In this document: positions 44,406 to 53,065 of the stretch, one piece after another
How the letters are laid out: each line of letters opens with the position of its first letter
Position numbering within the stretch: position 1 is the stretch's first letter
Assembly: GCA_030432695.1 (NCBI GenBank)
Contig: JAUILN010000002.1
Span: forward strand, 434,001-498,000
Length of the DNA: 64,000 nucleotides
DNA from: a bacterium
GTDB lineage: Bacteria > Planctomycetota > UBA1135 > UBA2386
Direction: 5' to 3'
Program-made: the position numbers and the translations under genes
The notes under the pieces: model-generated
What the model saw: only the letters and a program-made list of their open reading frames with translations
Database searches by the model: none
Told to the model about the DNA's origin: nothing

Positions 44406-44942
44406 TCACCTTCCGAACAACGCCTCGACGTCGATCGAGAGCCCGGGGAGGAGCGGTGTCTCGAGCACCGAGGTGACCTCCTCGACGGTCTGTAGGCCGG
44501 GTCCGGTCCAGCGCTCGATCATGCCCGCGAGCTCGACGACCCAGAACTCGCGCACGCCGGCCGCCGCGTAGATCATGCGCTTCGTGACGCGGTCGTAGAC
44601 CCGGTCCGTCGAGACGACCTCGACGCAGAGATCGGGAACCTGGCTCAGGGGCCCCTTGGCCGTCGCATCGACCTCACCCAGAACGACCAGCGCATCCGGT
44701 TGCAGGATGCGGTTCGCACCGAAGCGCACGTCGAGGGGCGACTGACCGACGAATGGCCGAGGCTCGCGTCCCTCGGCCCAGATCGACAGCTTCACGAAAA
44801 TGCGCCCGAGGACGAGTTGGTGGAACAGCGTGGGCGGAGACGACACCTGGACCTCCCCGTCCAGCAGTTCGATCTTGTCGACGGATTCCGGCAGGGCGAG
44901 GAACTCCGCCTCGCTGGTCAGGACTCGTCTTCTCCGAGCCAT
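44406..44942 (-). CDS. Uma2-family (DUF820) PD-(D/E)XK nuclease-fold protein
   Basis: 178 residues from ATG at 44942. 'FLALPESVDKIELLDGEVQV' and 'HQLVLGRIFVKLSIWAE' form the N-terminal part of the fold. The core motif is Pro82-Asp83 (QPDALVV), Glu108 (CVEVVS) and Lys121 (RVTKRMIYAAAGVREFWVVE), matching the P-D...E-x...K pattern of Uma2/DUF820. These proteins are abundant and their substrate is generally unknown. The gene stands alone between the LamG-type gene and a DUF3592-like gene. No partner suggesting a restriction system is visible. Confidence 0.88.
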   Translation of the reverse strand: MARRRRVLTSEAEFLALPESVDKIELLDGEVQVSSPPTLFHQLVLGRIFVKLSIWAEGREPRPFVGQSPLDVRFGANRILQPDALVVLGEVDATAKGPLSQVPDLCVEVVSTDRVYDRVTKRMIYAAAGVREFWVVELAGMIERWTGPGLQTVEEVTSVLETPLLPGLSIDVEALFGR

Positions 44943-45047
44943 TACCGAGAGTGTAGCCAGTCGGTGGCGTGATTCCCGCCACGCCAAGACGCGGGGTAGG
45001 CTCCCACGTCGACCCACGCCCCCTCCGCCACGGCCGACCCTCCCGCG

Positions 45048-45713
45048 ATGGGCGACATCCTCAAGGCACTGTGCGCAGCGCTCGCCACCCTCAGCGCCGG
45101 CCTGGTGCTGATCCTCCAGCCCGGTGAGGTCGGCGCCGAGATCGCCGCGGAGCTGCCGTACGCCGTCGAGATCGGGTCCGCCTGCCTGGCCTTCGGCGGG
45201 CTGTTCCTGCTCACGGTGGTGATGCTGGCGGTGGCGCCGAAGAGCCGCGCAACCCACTTCCTGCGCTGTCTGACGATCTGCATCGCCACCGGCCTGCTCG
45301 CCGTGGGTGTGGCCTGGGGTCTCGGGCCGAAGCTCTACCGGGCCGGGCTGCTGGCACACGAGGGCGAGGTCACCACCGCCGAGGTGACCGGCACACGCTC
45401 CACGATGGGGCGCGGCGGGCCGAAGCTGCACCTCACGGTGGTCTACGCCGGCGGCACCCGCGGCGCGGTGACGATCCCCGGCATGCCGACCCAGCGGCGC
45501 ACGTCGATCGACGTGGTCTACGCGCCCTCGCAGCCCGAGCTCGTGCTGCCGGCGCGCGGCGACACCGACTTCCTGTCCCTGGTCGACCAGTCGGTCGGCC
45601 TGTGGGGAGCGGCCCTCGGCGCGCTCGCACTGCTGGTCCTCGGCGGCTTCTCGATCGCCTACTTCTTCGAGATGTGGAGGACGCCGCGGCCGGACAACCC
45701 GCTGGCGCTCTGA
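45048..45713 (+). CDS. DUF3592-like membrane protein
   Basis: 221 residues. Helices at about 5-25, 42-62 (IGSACLAFGGLFLLTVVMLAV), 75-92 (ICIATGLLAVGVAWGLG) and 185-208 (LWGAALGALALLVLGGFSIAYFF). Between the last two is a soluble beta domain ('TTAEVTGTRSTMGRGGPKLH', 'SIDVVYAPSQPELVL') typical of DUF3592. Its stop lies five bases from a truncated 3' end of mgtE in the opposite direction. The ancestral neighbour was therefore probably a complete mgtE, now found 8 kb away. Function unknown. Confidence 0.82.
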   Translation: MGDILKALCAALATLSAGLVLILQPGEVGAEIAAELPYAVEIGSACLAFGGLFLLTVVMLAVAPKSRATHFLRCLTICIATGLLAVGVAWGLGPKLYRAGLLAHEGEVTTAEVTGTRSTMGRGGPKLHLTVVYAGGTRGAVTIPGMPTQRRTSIDVVYAPSQPELVLPARGDTDFLSLVDQSVGLWGAALGALALLVLGGFSIAYFFEMWRTPRPDNPLAL

Positions 45714-45718
45714 TCGAA

Positions 45719-45896
45719 GATCACGCCGCTAGCAGGAACACCGACGCCAGCCCCAGGAAGCTGACGAAGCCGACCACGTCGGTCACGGTGGTGAGCACCA
45801 CCGCGCCGGCCAACGCGGGGTCGATGTTCAGCCGGTTCATCACCAGCGGGATCACCAGGCCGGCGACCGCGGCGGCGGTCATGTTGATGACGATCG
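45719..45896. repeat. 178-bp direct repeat, left copy (mgtE 3' end)
   Basis: Matches 53716-53893 with three differences over 178 bases, in the same orientation. Homology starts at GATCACGCCGC, just before the mgtE stop codon, and breaks off after GACGATCG. All three differences are synonymous in mgtE (CTA/CTG, TTG/CTG, CCC/CCG). Confidence 0.93.
45721..45896 (-). pseudogene. mgtE: Truncated mgtE 3' end
   Basis: Encodes the last 58 or so residues of MgtE (IVINMTAAAVAGLVIPLVM to FLLAA), identical in protein sequence to the intact gene at 53718-55160. No start and no other MgtE domain remain. It is a duplicated fragment; the three base differences are silent, so it was copied from, or exchanged with, a functional mgtE. 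Confidence 0.9.
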
Positions 45897-46060
45897 GCGG
45901 CCAGAGCAGATCCACCGGATCGCCACCACGTTGGTCGCGACGCTCGTGAAGTCACCGGTGTGGGCGCTGAAGAACGAGATCCGGTTCGGCTCGTCGATGG
46001 CCACGAATGCGGCCTGCGTGTGGCCGCTGGAGACCGGGAACCCGGAGCGCCCGCGCGTCG
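45897..46060 (-). pseudogene. Unidentified gene fragment
   Basis: A minus-strand frame directly after the mgtE fragment reads like real protein ('SGFPVSSGHTQAAFVAIDEP', 'ISFFSAHTGDFTSVATNVVA') but has no start, no stop and no homolog in the window. It is probably a piece of a larger exported protein brought in by rearrangement. Everything upstream in that frame is low-complexity noise. Confidence 0.35.
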
Positions 46061-46189
46061 CGCTGGGATGTGCACCGCGCGGAGCCCGTGCCTCCTGGTG
46101 TTTCGACCGGGAACGCCGCGCCTCCCGTGACCGCCAGCTATCCGCGAGGCACAGCAGGACGTGGCAACGTCCCGGAGTCCCCATCGCAA

Positions 46190-46393
46190 GCGCCGGCGAC
46201 CGGAGGAGGGAGTTCTGTACGAGGTGCTCCAGCAGCATCTGCAGACCTTCTTCGGTCGCCTGGACGACTGTGGCGAACCCTCCGCTCCGCAGGTGCCCGC
46301 TTCGTGCGCCGGGAGCTCGAAGACTACCTGCGTTGCGGTCAGCTCGCGGCAGGGTTCGCGAGGGTCTACTGCCCCGGCTGCGGGCCCGGGTTG
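46190..46393 (+). mobile_element. IS91-family transposase remnant, N-terminal zinc-binding part
   Basis: Two plus-strand frames joined by a frameshift near 46285 spell the start of an IS91-type transposase: 'GVLYEVLQQHLQTFFGRLDD', then 'RFVRRELEDYLRCGQLAAGF' and 'ARVYCPGCG'. The CxxC and the F-V-R-R-E-L-E-x-Y-L-R-C-G motif are characteristic. It stops right after the first CxxC pair. No catalytic tyrosine domain remains, so it is dead. Confidence 0.75.
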
Positions 46394-46401
46394 GTGGGGC
46401 C

Positions 46402-46518
46402 TCACTGGAACCCGCTGACCAGCCGGTAGATCGTGGAGCCGAGGCCGCCGACGATCAGTAAGGCACCGCTGACAACGACGTATCCGCGGATTCGGGTGCG
46501 GGGGCGGTGGTCGTCCAT
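46402..46518 (-). CDS. Small single-helix membrane protein (possible)
   Basis: 38 residues: a charged N-terminus (MDDHRPRTRIRG) and one hydrophobic helix (YVVVSGALLIVGGLGSTIYRLV). GAGAG lies about 12 bases before the ATG. The 3' end abuts the transposase remnant. The positive-inside N-terminus and clean helix favour a real gene, but nothing else supports it. Function unknown. Confidence 0.4.
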   Translation of the reverse strand: MDDHRPRTRIRGYVVVSGALLIVGGLGSTIYRLVSGFQ

Positions 46519-46764
46519 GGAGCGCTCTCGGCAAGGGGGCCAGCCTACTTTCAGGCTGGCATCGTTCGGTGCACCTCGCCGATCGGTTTCGCGTTGGCGC
46601 CGCCCGATCGGTTCTGGTCGGGCATCCGGTCCACGCCGCTCGCGGCCGATCGTCCTCGCCCACGGGGCCCGGCATGGCGCGGAGGTCATCCAGCGCGGGG
46701 CACCGTCGCCGCCGCGCGCACGAGGCGCTGGGCGGCCGCGCTTCGCTCCCGCGGGAGTCACCGT

Positions 46765-49560
46765 TCAGTCGACGCGACCGAAGGTCAGCGTCATGCCGCG
46801 GGAGAACGCCACGCCCTGCGGAGCCCCCGGGTCGATCTGGATGTGCTGGACGTGGATCGCCGCTCCGTCGAGGGCCAGGTCGTAGGGAATCTGCAGCGTG
46901 GCGATCGTGCCCGTTGGCGAAAGGGTGACCGGCGCGCCGATCAGCGGATCGACCAGCAGAGTGCCGCCGAGCAGTGGGATACCCGTCTGTCGGACTCCGA
47001 GCAACAGGGTGGTGGGGGTGAGCACCTGGTAGCTGTTGCCCATGCGGATCCCGATCCGTCGGCCGATGACGGGCATGTTGGAGACCTCCAGCCAGGGCAC
47101 GTTGTGGGTGCCGCGGAGGCCATTGCCATAGTAGGTGCGCGCAGGCGTCGTGCCGAGGTAGTTGGGCTCGAGGTCGTCGAGGCGCCAGCCCTGCGTGACG
47201 AGGTGGTTTCGCGTCGCTTGGAGTTCCGCCGCCGTCTCACAGACCGAGACGAACGAAGTGCCGGCGTCTGCGCGATACACGGCGTAGTAGCGCAAATCGC
47301 CGAGCTCGTCGTAGGTCGTCTCCAGCTCGGCGAGCTCCAGGCCGTTGGCCAGGTTGGTCGCGCGGGTCTGCAGGAAGGTGTTCTGGTCGACGTCGAACTG
47401 GATCGCGTGGGCGCCGCTGCCGGTCGCCCAGACCGAGTCGAAGCGGCGGGTGCCGTCGGGGTCGACGTAGGTGTCGAGGTGCTGGAGGCGGTAGCCCTGG
47501 CCCGGCCAGTAGGCGTAGCTCACGTCGAAGGCGGCCCGGTCCTGGTGCAGCCGGAGGACCTGCGCGGACACCGGTGGATGGGAGCTGATCACGTAGGCGT
47601 AGCGACGTTCTCCGTCGTCCTCGGTCCAGGAGCTGAAGGCGCGCACGACATGACCGGACGGCAGGCTGTCGAATGCGGACTGGAACTGCGCTCGGGTCCG
47701 TGACGCAGACGCGCCCTGGCTTCCGCCGCCACTGAGAGGCTCGAACACGACGTGGTAGCGCAGGTTGCCCTGCATGTCGCGCAGCGCTTCGAGGTTCCGC
47801 ACCTGGCGGCTGTTGAGCTGGTATTCGTTCAGGACCTCCGAGACGAAGTTCGATGGATCGAGGACACGGAAGATGGACGTAAGCCCGTCGTCCACATAGC
47901 GCGAGACGTAGCGGAGTTCGCGGGTTCTCGGTTGGCAGTACTCGGCGTAGACCGTGATGCTCGAGGTCAGCTCCGACGAGCAGAACGAGTACGTCGTCTC
48001 ACCCGCTTCCTGCGGCTCGCCGTCGATGAGCCAACGGCGGAACACGAGGCCGTTGTGACTCGACGGTGCGGTCATCGTGACCGAGGTGTAGCCGGTGTAT
48101 TCCCGCCAGAATGGTGCGCCACCGTCGCCGTTGCCGTGGCGGTCGGTCGTGATCTGGATCGGGACCAGAGTGCTGGAGTTGGTGTGATCGACCGTGATCC
48201 GTCGCATCTGCGGCGGCCCACCGTTGGCGATCTCCCGGCTGTAATTCGCGACCAGCCCCCTGGTGAGATCGATGGCCGCGAAATTCTGGGTGGAGCTGTT
48301 GCCGCAGTTGTGTCGACCGATCAGGCCGCCGAAGTCGTGGCTCCGGTTCGGGTTCGAGAAGTAGGGGACGCGGTTGTAGAAGCAGCCGTAGCCGATACCC
48401 GTACAGGCCGGCTGGTAGCTCATCACCGTCAGCAGGTATTCCTTGACCGGCCACACGTCGAACACCTTCTGGTTGTAGCCGAGGGCCTGTGGTGTCACCC
48501 GGGCGCCGCTGGTGTTCTGGGAGTCGTGGCTGCAGCCGAAGTTGTGGCCGAGCTCATGAGCCAGGACGTAATTCTCCGTGAGGCTGCCGATCGAGTTCAC
48601 GGAGAACCCTCGGTCCGGGTCGAAGGTCGTCAGGTTCACGGGTTTATACGCGAGCCCCCTGACCTGTCCGTGCTCGGGGAAATCGCCGACCACGACGGCG
48701 ACGAGGTCGGAGCCGTCGCGGATCCTGTCCGGATAGACGAAGTCCATCTCGCCGTCGCTGGGGTCTCGGACGCGCTGGAGCATCTGGCTGAAGCTCGTGC
48801 GCTCGTAGAGTCCGCCGACACCGCCGAACCGTTGTTCGAGAACGGTGTTGATCCGCAGCGGGACTCCGCTGTTGCTGAGGCAAGCGTTGGTCTGATTCAC
48901 CGCATTGCGGATCTTCGCGAGCGCCGCGTTGCCCTGCCCCATCTGGAAGTAGGCCGAGTCGGTGTAGTAGATCGACAGGTCGACCCGACCTGGATCGTCG
49001 CTGCAGCCGCCTGTGGTCGAGGCCGCGGAATGGAGGCCCAGGCCGAGGTCAGCGGTGTTGGTCGCCCCATGGTCGTGCGCGCCGTTGCAGCCGCAGAAAT
49101 CCTGGCGCGGCTCGAAGGCGCGGGCGAAGACCTGACCGCGGTTGCCGTGGAAGCTCACCGTCTCCCGCTGGCCAGCCGGCTTGCAGAACCAGGAAGCCAC
49201 CGCGCCTCCGCACACGGTGATCGCGAACTGCGCATCGCCCTCACCCTCGATCCGACCCAGCCAGTGGTAGCCGATCGGTGCCTGGGTGATGAGCTCGCGC
49301 TCCTCGAGGACCAGCACCATCGAGACGTCGTCGAAGAACGTCGCCCGGAAGCGATCGCCGGCATGGGCGCGGTCGAGCGCGTCGAAATCGAACCAGACCG
49401 GGTTGCTGCGGGTCTGGCCGTGCGGTGCAAGGTCGGTCTGAGGTGCCGTGGCCCGCGGTCGGAGCAGTTCGTAGGCGGCGGAGCCGAGATGCGATTGAGC
49501 GCGAGCGTCGGCGGCGCCGAGGACAGCGCCAAGGGCGAGGATCAGGGGGAGTCGTAGCAT
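46765..49560 (-). CDS. Exported zinc metalloprotease (reprolysin/M12B-like metzincin)
   Basis: 931 residues from ATG at 49560, which starts the signal peptide MLRLPLILALGAVLGAADARA; a longer open frame upstream is a shadow of the kinase gene. A pro-domain-like region with Cys (CGGAVASWFC, DFCGCNGAHDH) precedes the catalytic domain: HELGHNFGCSH (residues 335-345) gives the three zinc His and Glu336, and TVMSY about 40 residues on is the Met-turn. After it come repeats of about 45-50 residues resembling bacterial tandem repeat domain 1 ('GYRLQHLDTYVDPDGTRRFDSV', 'GWRLDDLEPNYLG', 'GNLRYHVVFE'). The shared C-terminal module ends the protein (YYGNGLRGT...LTFGRVD). Likely degrades extracellular protein. 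Confidence 0.9.
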   Translation of the reverse strand: MLRLPLILALGAVLGAADARAQSHLGSAAYELLRPRATAPQTDLAPHGQTRSNPVWFDFDALDRAHAGDRFRATFFDDVSMVLVLEERELITQAPIGYHWLGRIEGEGDAQFAITVCGGAVASWFCKPAGQRETVSFHGNRGQVFARAFEPRQDFCGCNGAHDHGATNTADLGLGLHSAASTTGGCSDDPGRVDLSIYYTDSAYFQMGQGNAALAKIRNAVNQTNACLSNSGVPLRINTVLEQRFGGVGGLYERTSFSQMLQRVRDPSDGEMDFVYPDRIRDGSDLVAVVVGDFPEHGQVRGLAYKPVNLTTFDPDRGFSVNSIGSLTENYVLAHELGHNFGCSHDSQNTSGARVTPQALGYNQKVFDVWPVKEYLLTVMSYQPACTGIGYGCFYNRVPYFSNPNRSHDFGGLIGRHNCGNSSTQNFAAIDLTRGLVANYSREIANGGPPQMRRITVDHTNSSTLVPIQITTDRHGNGDGGAPFWREYTGYTSVTMTAPSSHNGLVFRRWLIDGEPQEAGETTYSFCSSELTSSITVYAEYCQPRTRELRYVSRYVDDGLTSIFRVLDPSNFVSEVLNEYQLNSRQVRNLEALRDMQGNLRYHVVFEPLSGGGSQGASASRTRAQFQSAFDSLPSGHVVRAFSSWTEDDGERRYAYVISSHPPVSAQVLRLHQDRAAFDVSYAYWPGQGYRLQHLDTYVDPDGTRRFDSVWATGSGAHAIQFDVDQNTFLQTRATNLANGLELAELETTYDELGDLRYYAVYRADAGTSFVSVCETAAELQATRNHLVTQGWRLDDLEPNYLGTTPARTYYGNGLRGTHNVPWLEVSNMPVIGRRIGIRMGNSYQVLTPTTLLLGVRQTGIPLLGGTLLVDPLIGAPVTLSPTGTIATLQIPYDLALDGAAIHVQHIQIDPGAPQGVAFSRGMTLTFGRVD

Positions 49561-49736
49561 GGTCGTTCCGAACTGGGTGACGGCCGGATGCGGCACGTCG
49601 CGCCCCCGGAACGACGGGGTATCACGAGGTAGGAAGCGGAATCCTCGGGTTCTTGCCTGGGCGACTCGAGGATGGGTTCGGTCGACCGCTCGAACGCGAC
49701 GCCTTCCTCCCCCGGCGCCGGCTCGCGCCGGCCCAT

Positions 49737-52400
49737 TCAGCGCTGACCGGCCGGCCGGACGACCCGGAATCCGTGCGCCGCCGTGTGGTAGGCGTCGATG
49801 GGGATGTGGAACTCGCTCGCCGAGTAGTAGGTGCCGCCGTCGGCTGCTCCTCCGCGGGCGTCGTGCTGGCGGCCCGAGACCTGCCCGAGCGGATCGACCA
49901 TGCCGTCGGTCAGCGGCGGTGCGATGTCCGTGGCAGTCTCCCAGACGTTGCCGGCCATCTCGAACAGGCCCCACTGGTTGGGGAGTTTCGCTCCCGCGAC
50001 CGAGCGGTCGACCATCTCGCTGTGCTCGAACAGGATCTTCGGATCCGAGCCGGAGGTCCATCGGCTGGTCGTGCCCGCGCGCGTTGCATACTCGATCTCC
50101 AGCGAGGTCGGGAGCCGGTAGCCGTTCGTCGAGATGTCGAGGCTCCAGCTCTCGGGCTCGCCGGCGATCGAGTACGCCTCCTGTAGGCCTTCGGTCCGGC
50201 TGAGCCAGTTGCAGACCTCCGCCGCGTCGATCCAGGAGATCGAAACCGGGTAGTGGTCGGGGTAGGTGCGCTTGGCGTTGATCCGGTTCGGTGAGCGGGG
50301 GGAGTTGCCGCTCTCTCGGAGATAGCGCTTCCACAGGGCGAGGTTGGCGCTGCGGTCCGCGAACCACAGGTCCTTGCTGAAGTGGATGCGCGCGCCCGAC
50401 GATCGGACCATCGAGCCTGCGCGCACGCGGATCATCCGCATGCCGTTCGGAGCCACGAACCAGGCGCGTTCAGCTGGGTCGGAGGCCGCGGCAGGTCGGG
50501 GCGGCGGCTCGAGAGACCACTTGTGCAGCGTCCATTCGGCGACGCTTCCGAGGTAGGGGTCTGGCGCGTTGTAGAGCGCAGCCACCGCCTGCTCGAGCGG
50601 CTTGCGGGCGGTGGAGTCGAGCGGGAGCTGCGGCAGGCCTCCCACCGCCGACAGCAGGCCGCCCACGAAGGCCGGGTCGTCAGCGTACCGTTCCAGGTGG
50701 TCTTCGATCCTCTCGAGGCCGCCCCACCAAGCCCGGAACTCCGCCATCCAGGCGCTGCGCAGCGTCGGGTCCTCGCTGAACGCGAGCATTCGCCGTGCGG
50801 CGGCAGGTCGGCCGAGTGCCAGCAGCACGACGGAGCGTCGTCTAGCGATCCGGTCCTCGGCTTCTCCGACCTGTGCCTCGAGTCGATCGATCTGCTCCGG
50901 GGTGGCTCCCGCGAGCGCGGTCGTCAGGCTCGCGCACTCGGCTCCGGGTGCCGTCGGGATGGCTCCGATCAGGAACTCGAAGCGGAGGTCGCCGAGCACC
51001 GCCATCGCACAGGCCATGCGCAGCCGACTCGGTTCGTCGATCCGCGGATCGTCGAACCGGCTCTGCAGGGTCTCGAGGATGCCGGGCTCGGCCTGTAGTT
51101 GGGCCAGGAGGATCGGCATGCTGGAGGCCGTCGCGGTGGTCAGCGATTGCACCAGCTGCGTTCGGCGGGCCTGGTCGAGCTGGCGCGATTTCGCGAGCTC
51201 GGTCTGCGCCTGCACGCCGAAGTAGATCGATGCGCCCGTGCCGATCAGCAGCGCGAGCAGCGCGAGCGACGACGCGAGAACCAGCGCGCGGTTGCGCCGC
51301 GTGAATTGGCGCATGCGGTACAGAGCGCTCGGCGGGCGCGCCGTGACGACCTCGTGTTCGAGGACGCGCCGCAAGTCCTCGGCGAGTTGGGCGGCCCCCG
51401 CGTAGCGACGCGCAGGGTCCTTGCTCATCGCCTTCTGGACCACGAGTTCGAGGTCGCGCGGTGATTCCGGGCGTACTTCGTTCAGCGACCTCGGTGCCTG
51501 TTCGGCGACCCGCAGCGCGGCCTGGGTCAGGCTGCAGCCGCGTAGATCCAGCGGGAGGCGGCCGCTGAGCAGCTCGAACAGCATGACGCCGAGGCTGAAG
51601 ACGTCCGAGCGGGTCGAGACGTCGAGCTGACCGCCGGAGACCTGCTCCGGACACATGTAGTCGAGCGTTCCGACCATCATGCCCTGGGTCAGGGTCAGCA
51701 TCGACTCGTCGTCGTCCAGGCTGCGCGCGATGCCGAAGTCGAGGACCTTCGGCTGACCGTCCTTGGTGACCAGCACGTTGTCGGGCTTCAGGTCGCGGTG
51801 CAGGACACCGTGTTCGTGGGCGTGTTCGACCGCGTCGCATACCCGGACGAACAGCTCGAGACGCTGGATGCCGTCGAGACCGTGCTCCTTGGCGTGCTGC
51901 AGCAGAGTGCCGCCGTCGACGAACTCCATCGCGAAGAAGGTCTGCGGGCCCGTGCCGTCGTCGAACGTTCCGGCGGCATGGATCTGCGCGATGCCCGGAT
52001 GGCTCAGCCGGCCGAGCAGCCGAACCTCACGTTCGAGCCGCTGCGCGAGTTGACCGGCGTCGCCGCCGCCGCCGCGATGGACCTTGATGGCGACCCGGCG
52101 TTCGGGCGATTCCTGGATCGCCTCGTAGACCGTGCCCATCCCGCCCTCGCCGATCTTCCGGACGATGCGGTAACCCTCGATCCGCGACGGCAGGCCCCCG
52201 CGGTCCGGTCCAGGATTCGCGGTCTCCGGGAGGTGGCGAGTGGCTTCGTCACCCCGGTCGAACGCGAGCAGCGACAGAACTTCGTCGCGCAGTTCCACGT
52301 CGCCCGCTGCGAGCCGCTCGACCTCGGCGTGCCGGAGGTGCGGCTCGAGTTCGCGCGCCGCCTCGAACAGGCGGTAGACGTCGTCGTCACGCGCCGCCAC
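49737..52400 (-). CDS. Membrane Ser/Thr protein kinase fused to FGE-sulfatase (SUMF1) domain
   Basis: 887 residues from a GTG start that lies inside the end of the ECF sigma gene. Kinase domain about 77-350: GEGGMG (84-89), Lys106, HRDLKPDN (201-208), DFG (221-223) and CPEQ (250-253). Membrane helix at about 372-395 (ALVLASSLALLALLIGTGASIYF). A helical extracytoplasmic region follows, then an FGE/SUMF1-type domain from about 647: 'YPVSISWIDAAEVCNWLS', 'GYRLPTSLEIEYATRAG', 'NQWGLFEMAGNVWE' and 'GFRVVR'. The catalytic Cys pair of true formylglycine enzymes is replaced by Tyr/Ser/Ala (GGTYYSASEF), so the domain probably senses or binds. Paired with the overlapping sigma factor. Confidence 0.93.
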   Translation of the reverse strand: MAARDDDVYRLFEAARELEPHLRHAEVERLAAGDVELRDEVLSLLAFDRGDEATRHLPETANPGPDRGGLPSRIEGYRIVRKIGEGGMGTVYEAIQESPERRVAIKVHRGGGGDAGQLAQRLEREVRLLGRLSHPGIAQIHAAGTFDDGTGPQTFFAMEFVDGGTLLQHAKEHGLDGIQRLELFVRVCDAVEHAHEHGVLHRDLKPDNVLVTKDGQPKVLDFGIARSLDDDESMLTLTQGMMVGTLDYMCPEQVSGGQLDVSTRSDVFSLGVMLFELLSGRLPLDLRGCSLTQAALRVAEQAPRSLNEVRPESPRDLELVVQKAMSKDPARRYAGAAQLAEDLRRVLEHEVVTARPPSALYRMRQFTRRNRALVLASSLALLALLIGTGASIYFGVQAQTELAKSRQLDQARRTQLVQSLTTATASSMPILLAQLQAEPGILETLQSRFDDPRIDEPSRLRMACAMAVLGDLRFEFLIGAIPTAPGAECASLTTALAGATPEQIDRLEAQVGEAEDRIARRRSVVLLALGRPAAARRMLAFSEDPTLRSAWMAEFRAWWGGLERIEDHLERYADDPAFVGGLLSAVGGLPQLPLDSTARKPLEQAVAALYNAPDPYLGSVAEWTLHKWSLEPPPRPAAASDPAERAWFVAPNGMRMIRVRAGSMVRSSGARIHFSKDLWFADRSANLALWKRYLRESGNSPRSPNRINAKRTYPDHYPVSISWIDAAEVCNWLSRTEGLQEAYSIAGEPESWSLDISTNGYRLPTSLEIEYATRAGTTSRWTSGSDPKILFEHSEMVDRSVAGAKLPNQWGLFEMAGNVWETATDIAPPLTDGMVDPLGQVSGRQHDARGGAADGGTYYSASEFHIPIDAYHTAAHGFRVVRPAGQR

Positions 52401-52965
52401 GGCTGAGTTCCCGCAGGAGCCAGGACTGGGCCAGGGCCAGGTCGGTGTTCACGGTGCGCACCGTCACCCCGAGGACCCCGGCGATCGACTCGCGGTCGAG
52501 CCCGGCGAAGAACCTCATCTCCAAGACCTGGGCCGGCCGGGCGTGGCGGTCGGCCAGGAGCTTCAGAGCCTCGTCGAGATCGAGGAGCTCCACGGGCAGG
52601 TCGCTGGCATCCTCAGTGAGCAAGCCGGTGAGGGTGACCTGATGGCGCTTGCCCTGCCGCTTGTCGCGGTTCTTGCTGCGGACGTGGTCGACGAGCGCCT
52701 GACGCATCGCGCGCGCGGCCAGGGATGCGAACTGCGCCTTGCCCTGCCAGCTGAAGCCCTTTTCGTCGCCCGACAGCTTCATCCAGGCCTCGTGGACCAG
52801 CGCGGTCGCCTGCAGTGTCGAGCTCGAGTCGTCGCGGATCACGTTGCGGGCGATCGCGCGCAGCTGGTCGTAGACCAGCGGGAACACCTGATCGAAGGCG
52901 TTGGGAGAACCGCTGGCAACCTGCTCTATCAGGCTGTCGAGGCTGCGTGGTTCTTTGGCCTTCAT
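52387..52965 (-). CDS. ECF RNA polymerase sigma factor (planctomycete Sigma70_ECF type)
   Basis: 192 residues. Region 2: 'FDQVFPLVYDQLRAIARNVI', 'QATALVHEAWMKL' and 'FASLAARAMRQALVDHVRSK'. Region 4: 'RHARPAQVLEMRFFAGLDRE' and 'SIAGVLGVTVRTVNTDLALAQSW', the helix-turn-helix. The pattern ('SLAARAMRQALVDHVR') is that of ECF factors from planctomycetes and acidobacteria. Its stop overlaps the GTG of the kinase-FGE gene by 14 bases, so the pair is translationally coupled. The kinase probably controls this factor or acts in the same response; that coupling is inference. Confidence 0.93.
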   Translation of the reverse strand: MKAKEPRSLDSLIEQVASGSPNAFDQVFPLVYDQLRAIARNVIRDDSSSTLQATALVHEAWMKLSGDEKGFSWQGKAQFASLAARAMRQALVDHVRSKNRDKRQGKRHQVTLTGLLTEDASDLPVELLDLDEALKLLADRHARPAQVLEMRFFAGLDRESIAGVLGVTVRTVNTDLALAQSWLLRELSRGGA

Positions 52966-53065
52966 ACAACGTGGACTCTAGCCTGTTTGTCTGCCTTCGC
53001 AGAGGGGCGACCTGGCCAGGATCGTGGTCGAGGCCGACCGGGGCTGGACTTACGCTCGCCATTCA

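Noticed and set aside
44406..45713. Restriction or defence system around the Uma2 gene
   Set aside because: No methyltransferase, helicase or other partner is adjacent; Uma2-family genes are commonly solitary.
46765..50367. A 1200-codon minus-strand frame taken as one gene
   Set aside because: The part before 49560 is an antisense shadow of the kinase-FGE gene with low-complexity Arg/Gly sequence; the real start is the ATG at 49560 before a signal peptide.
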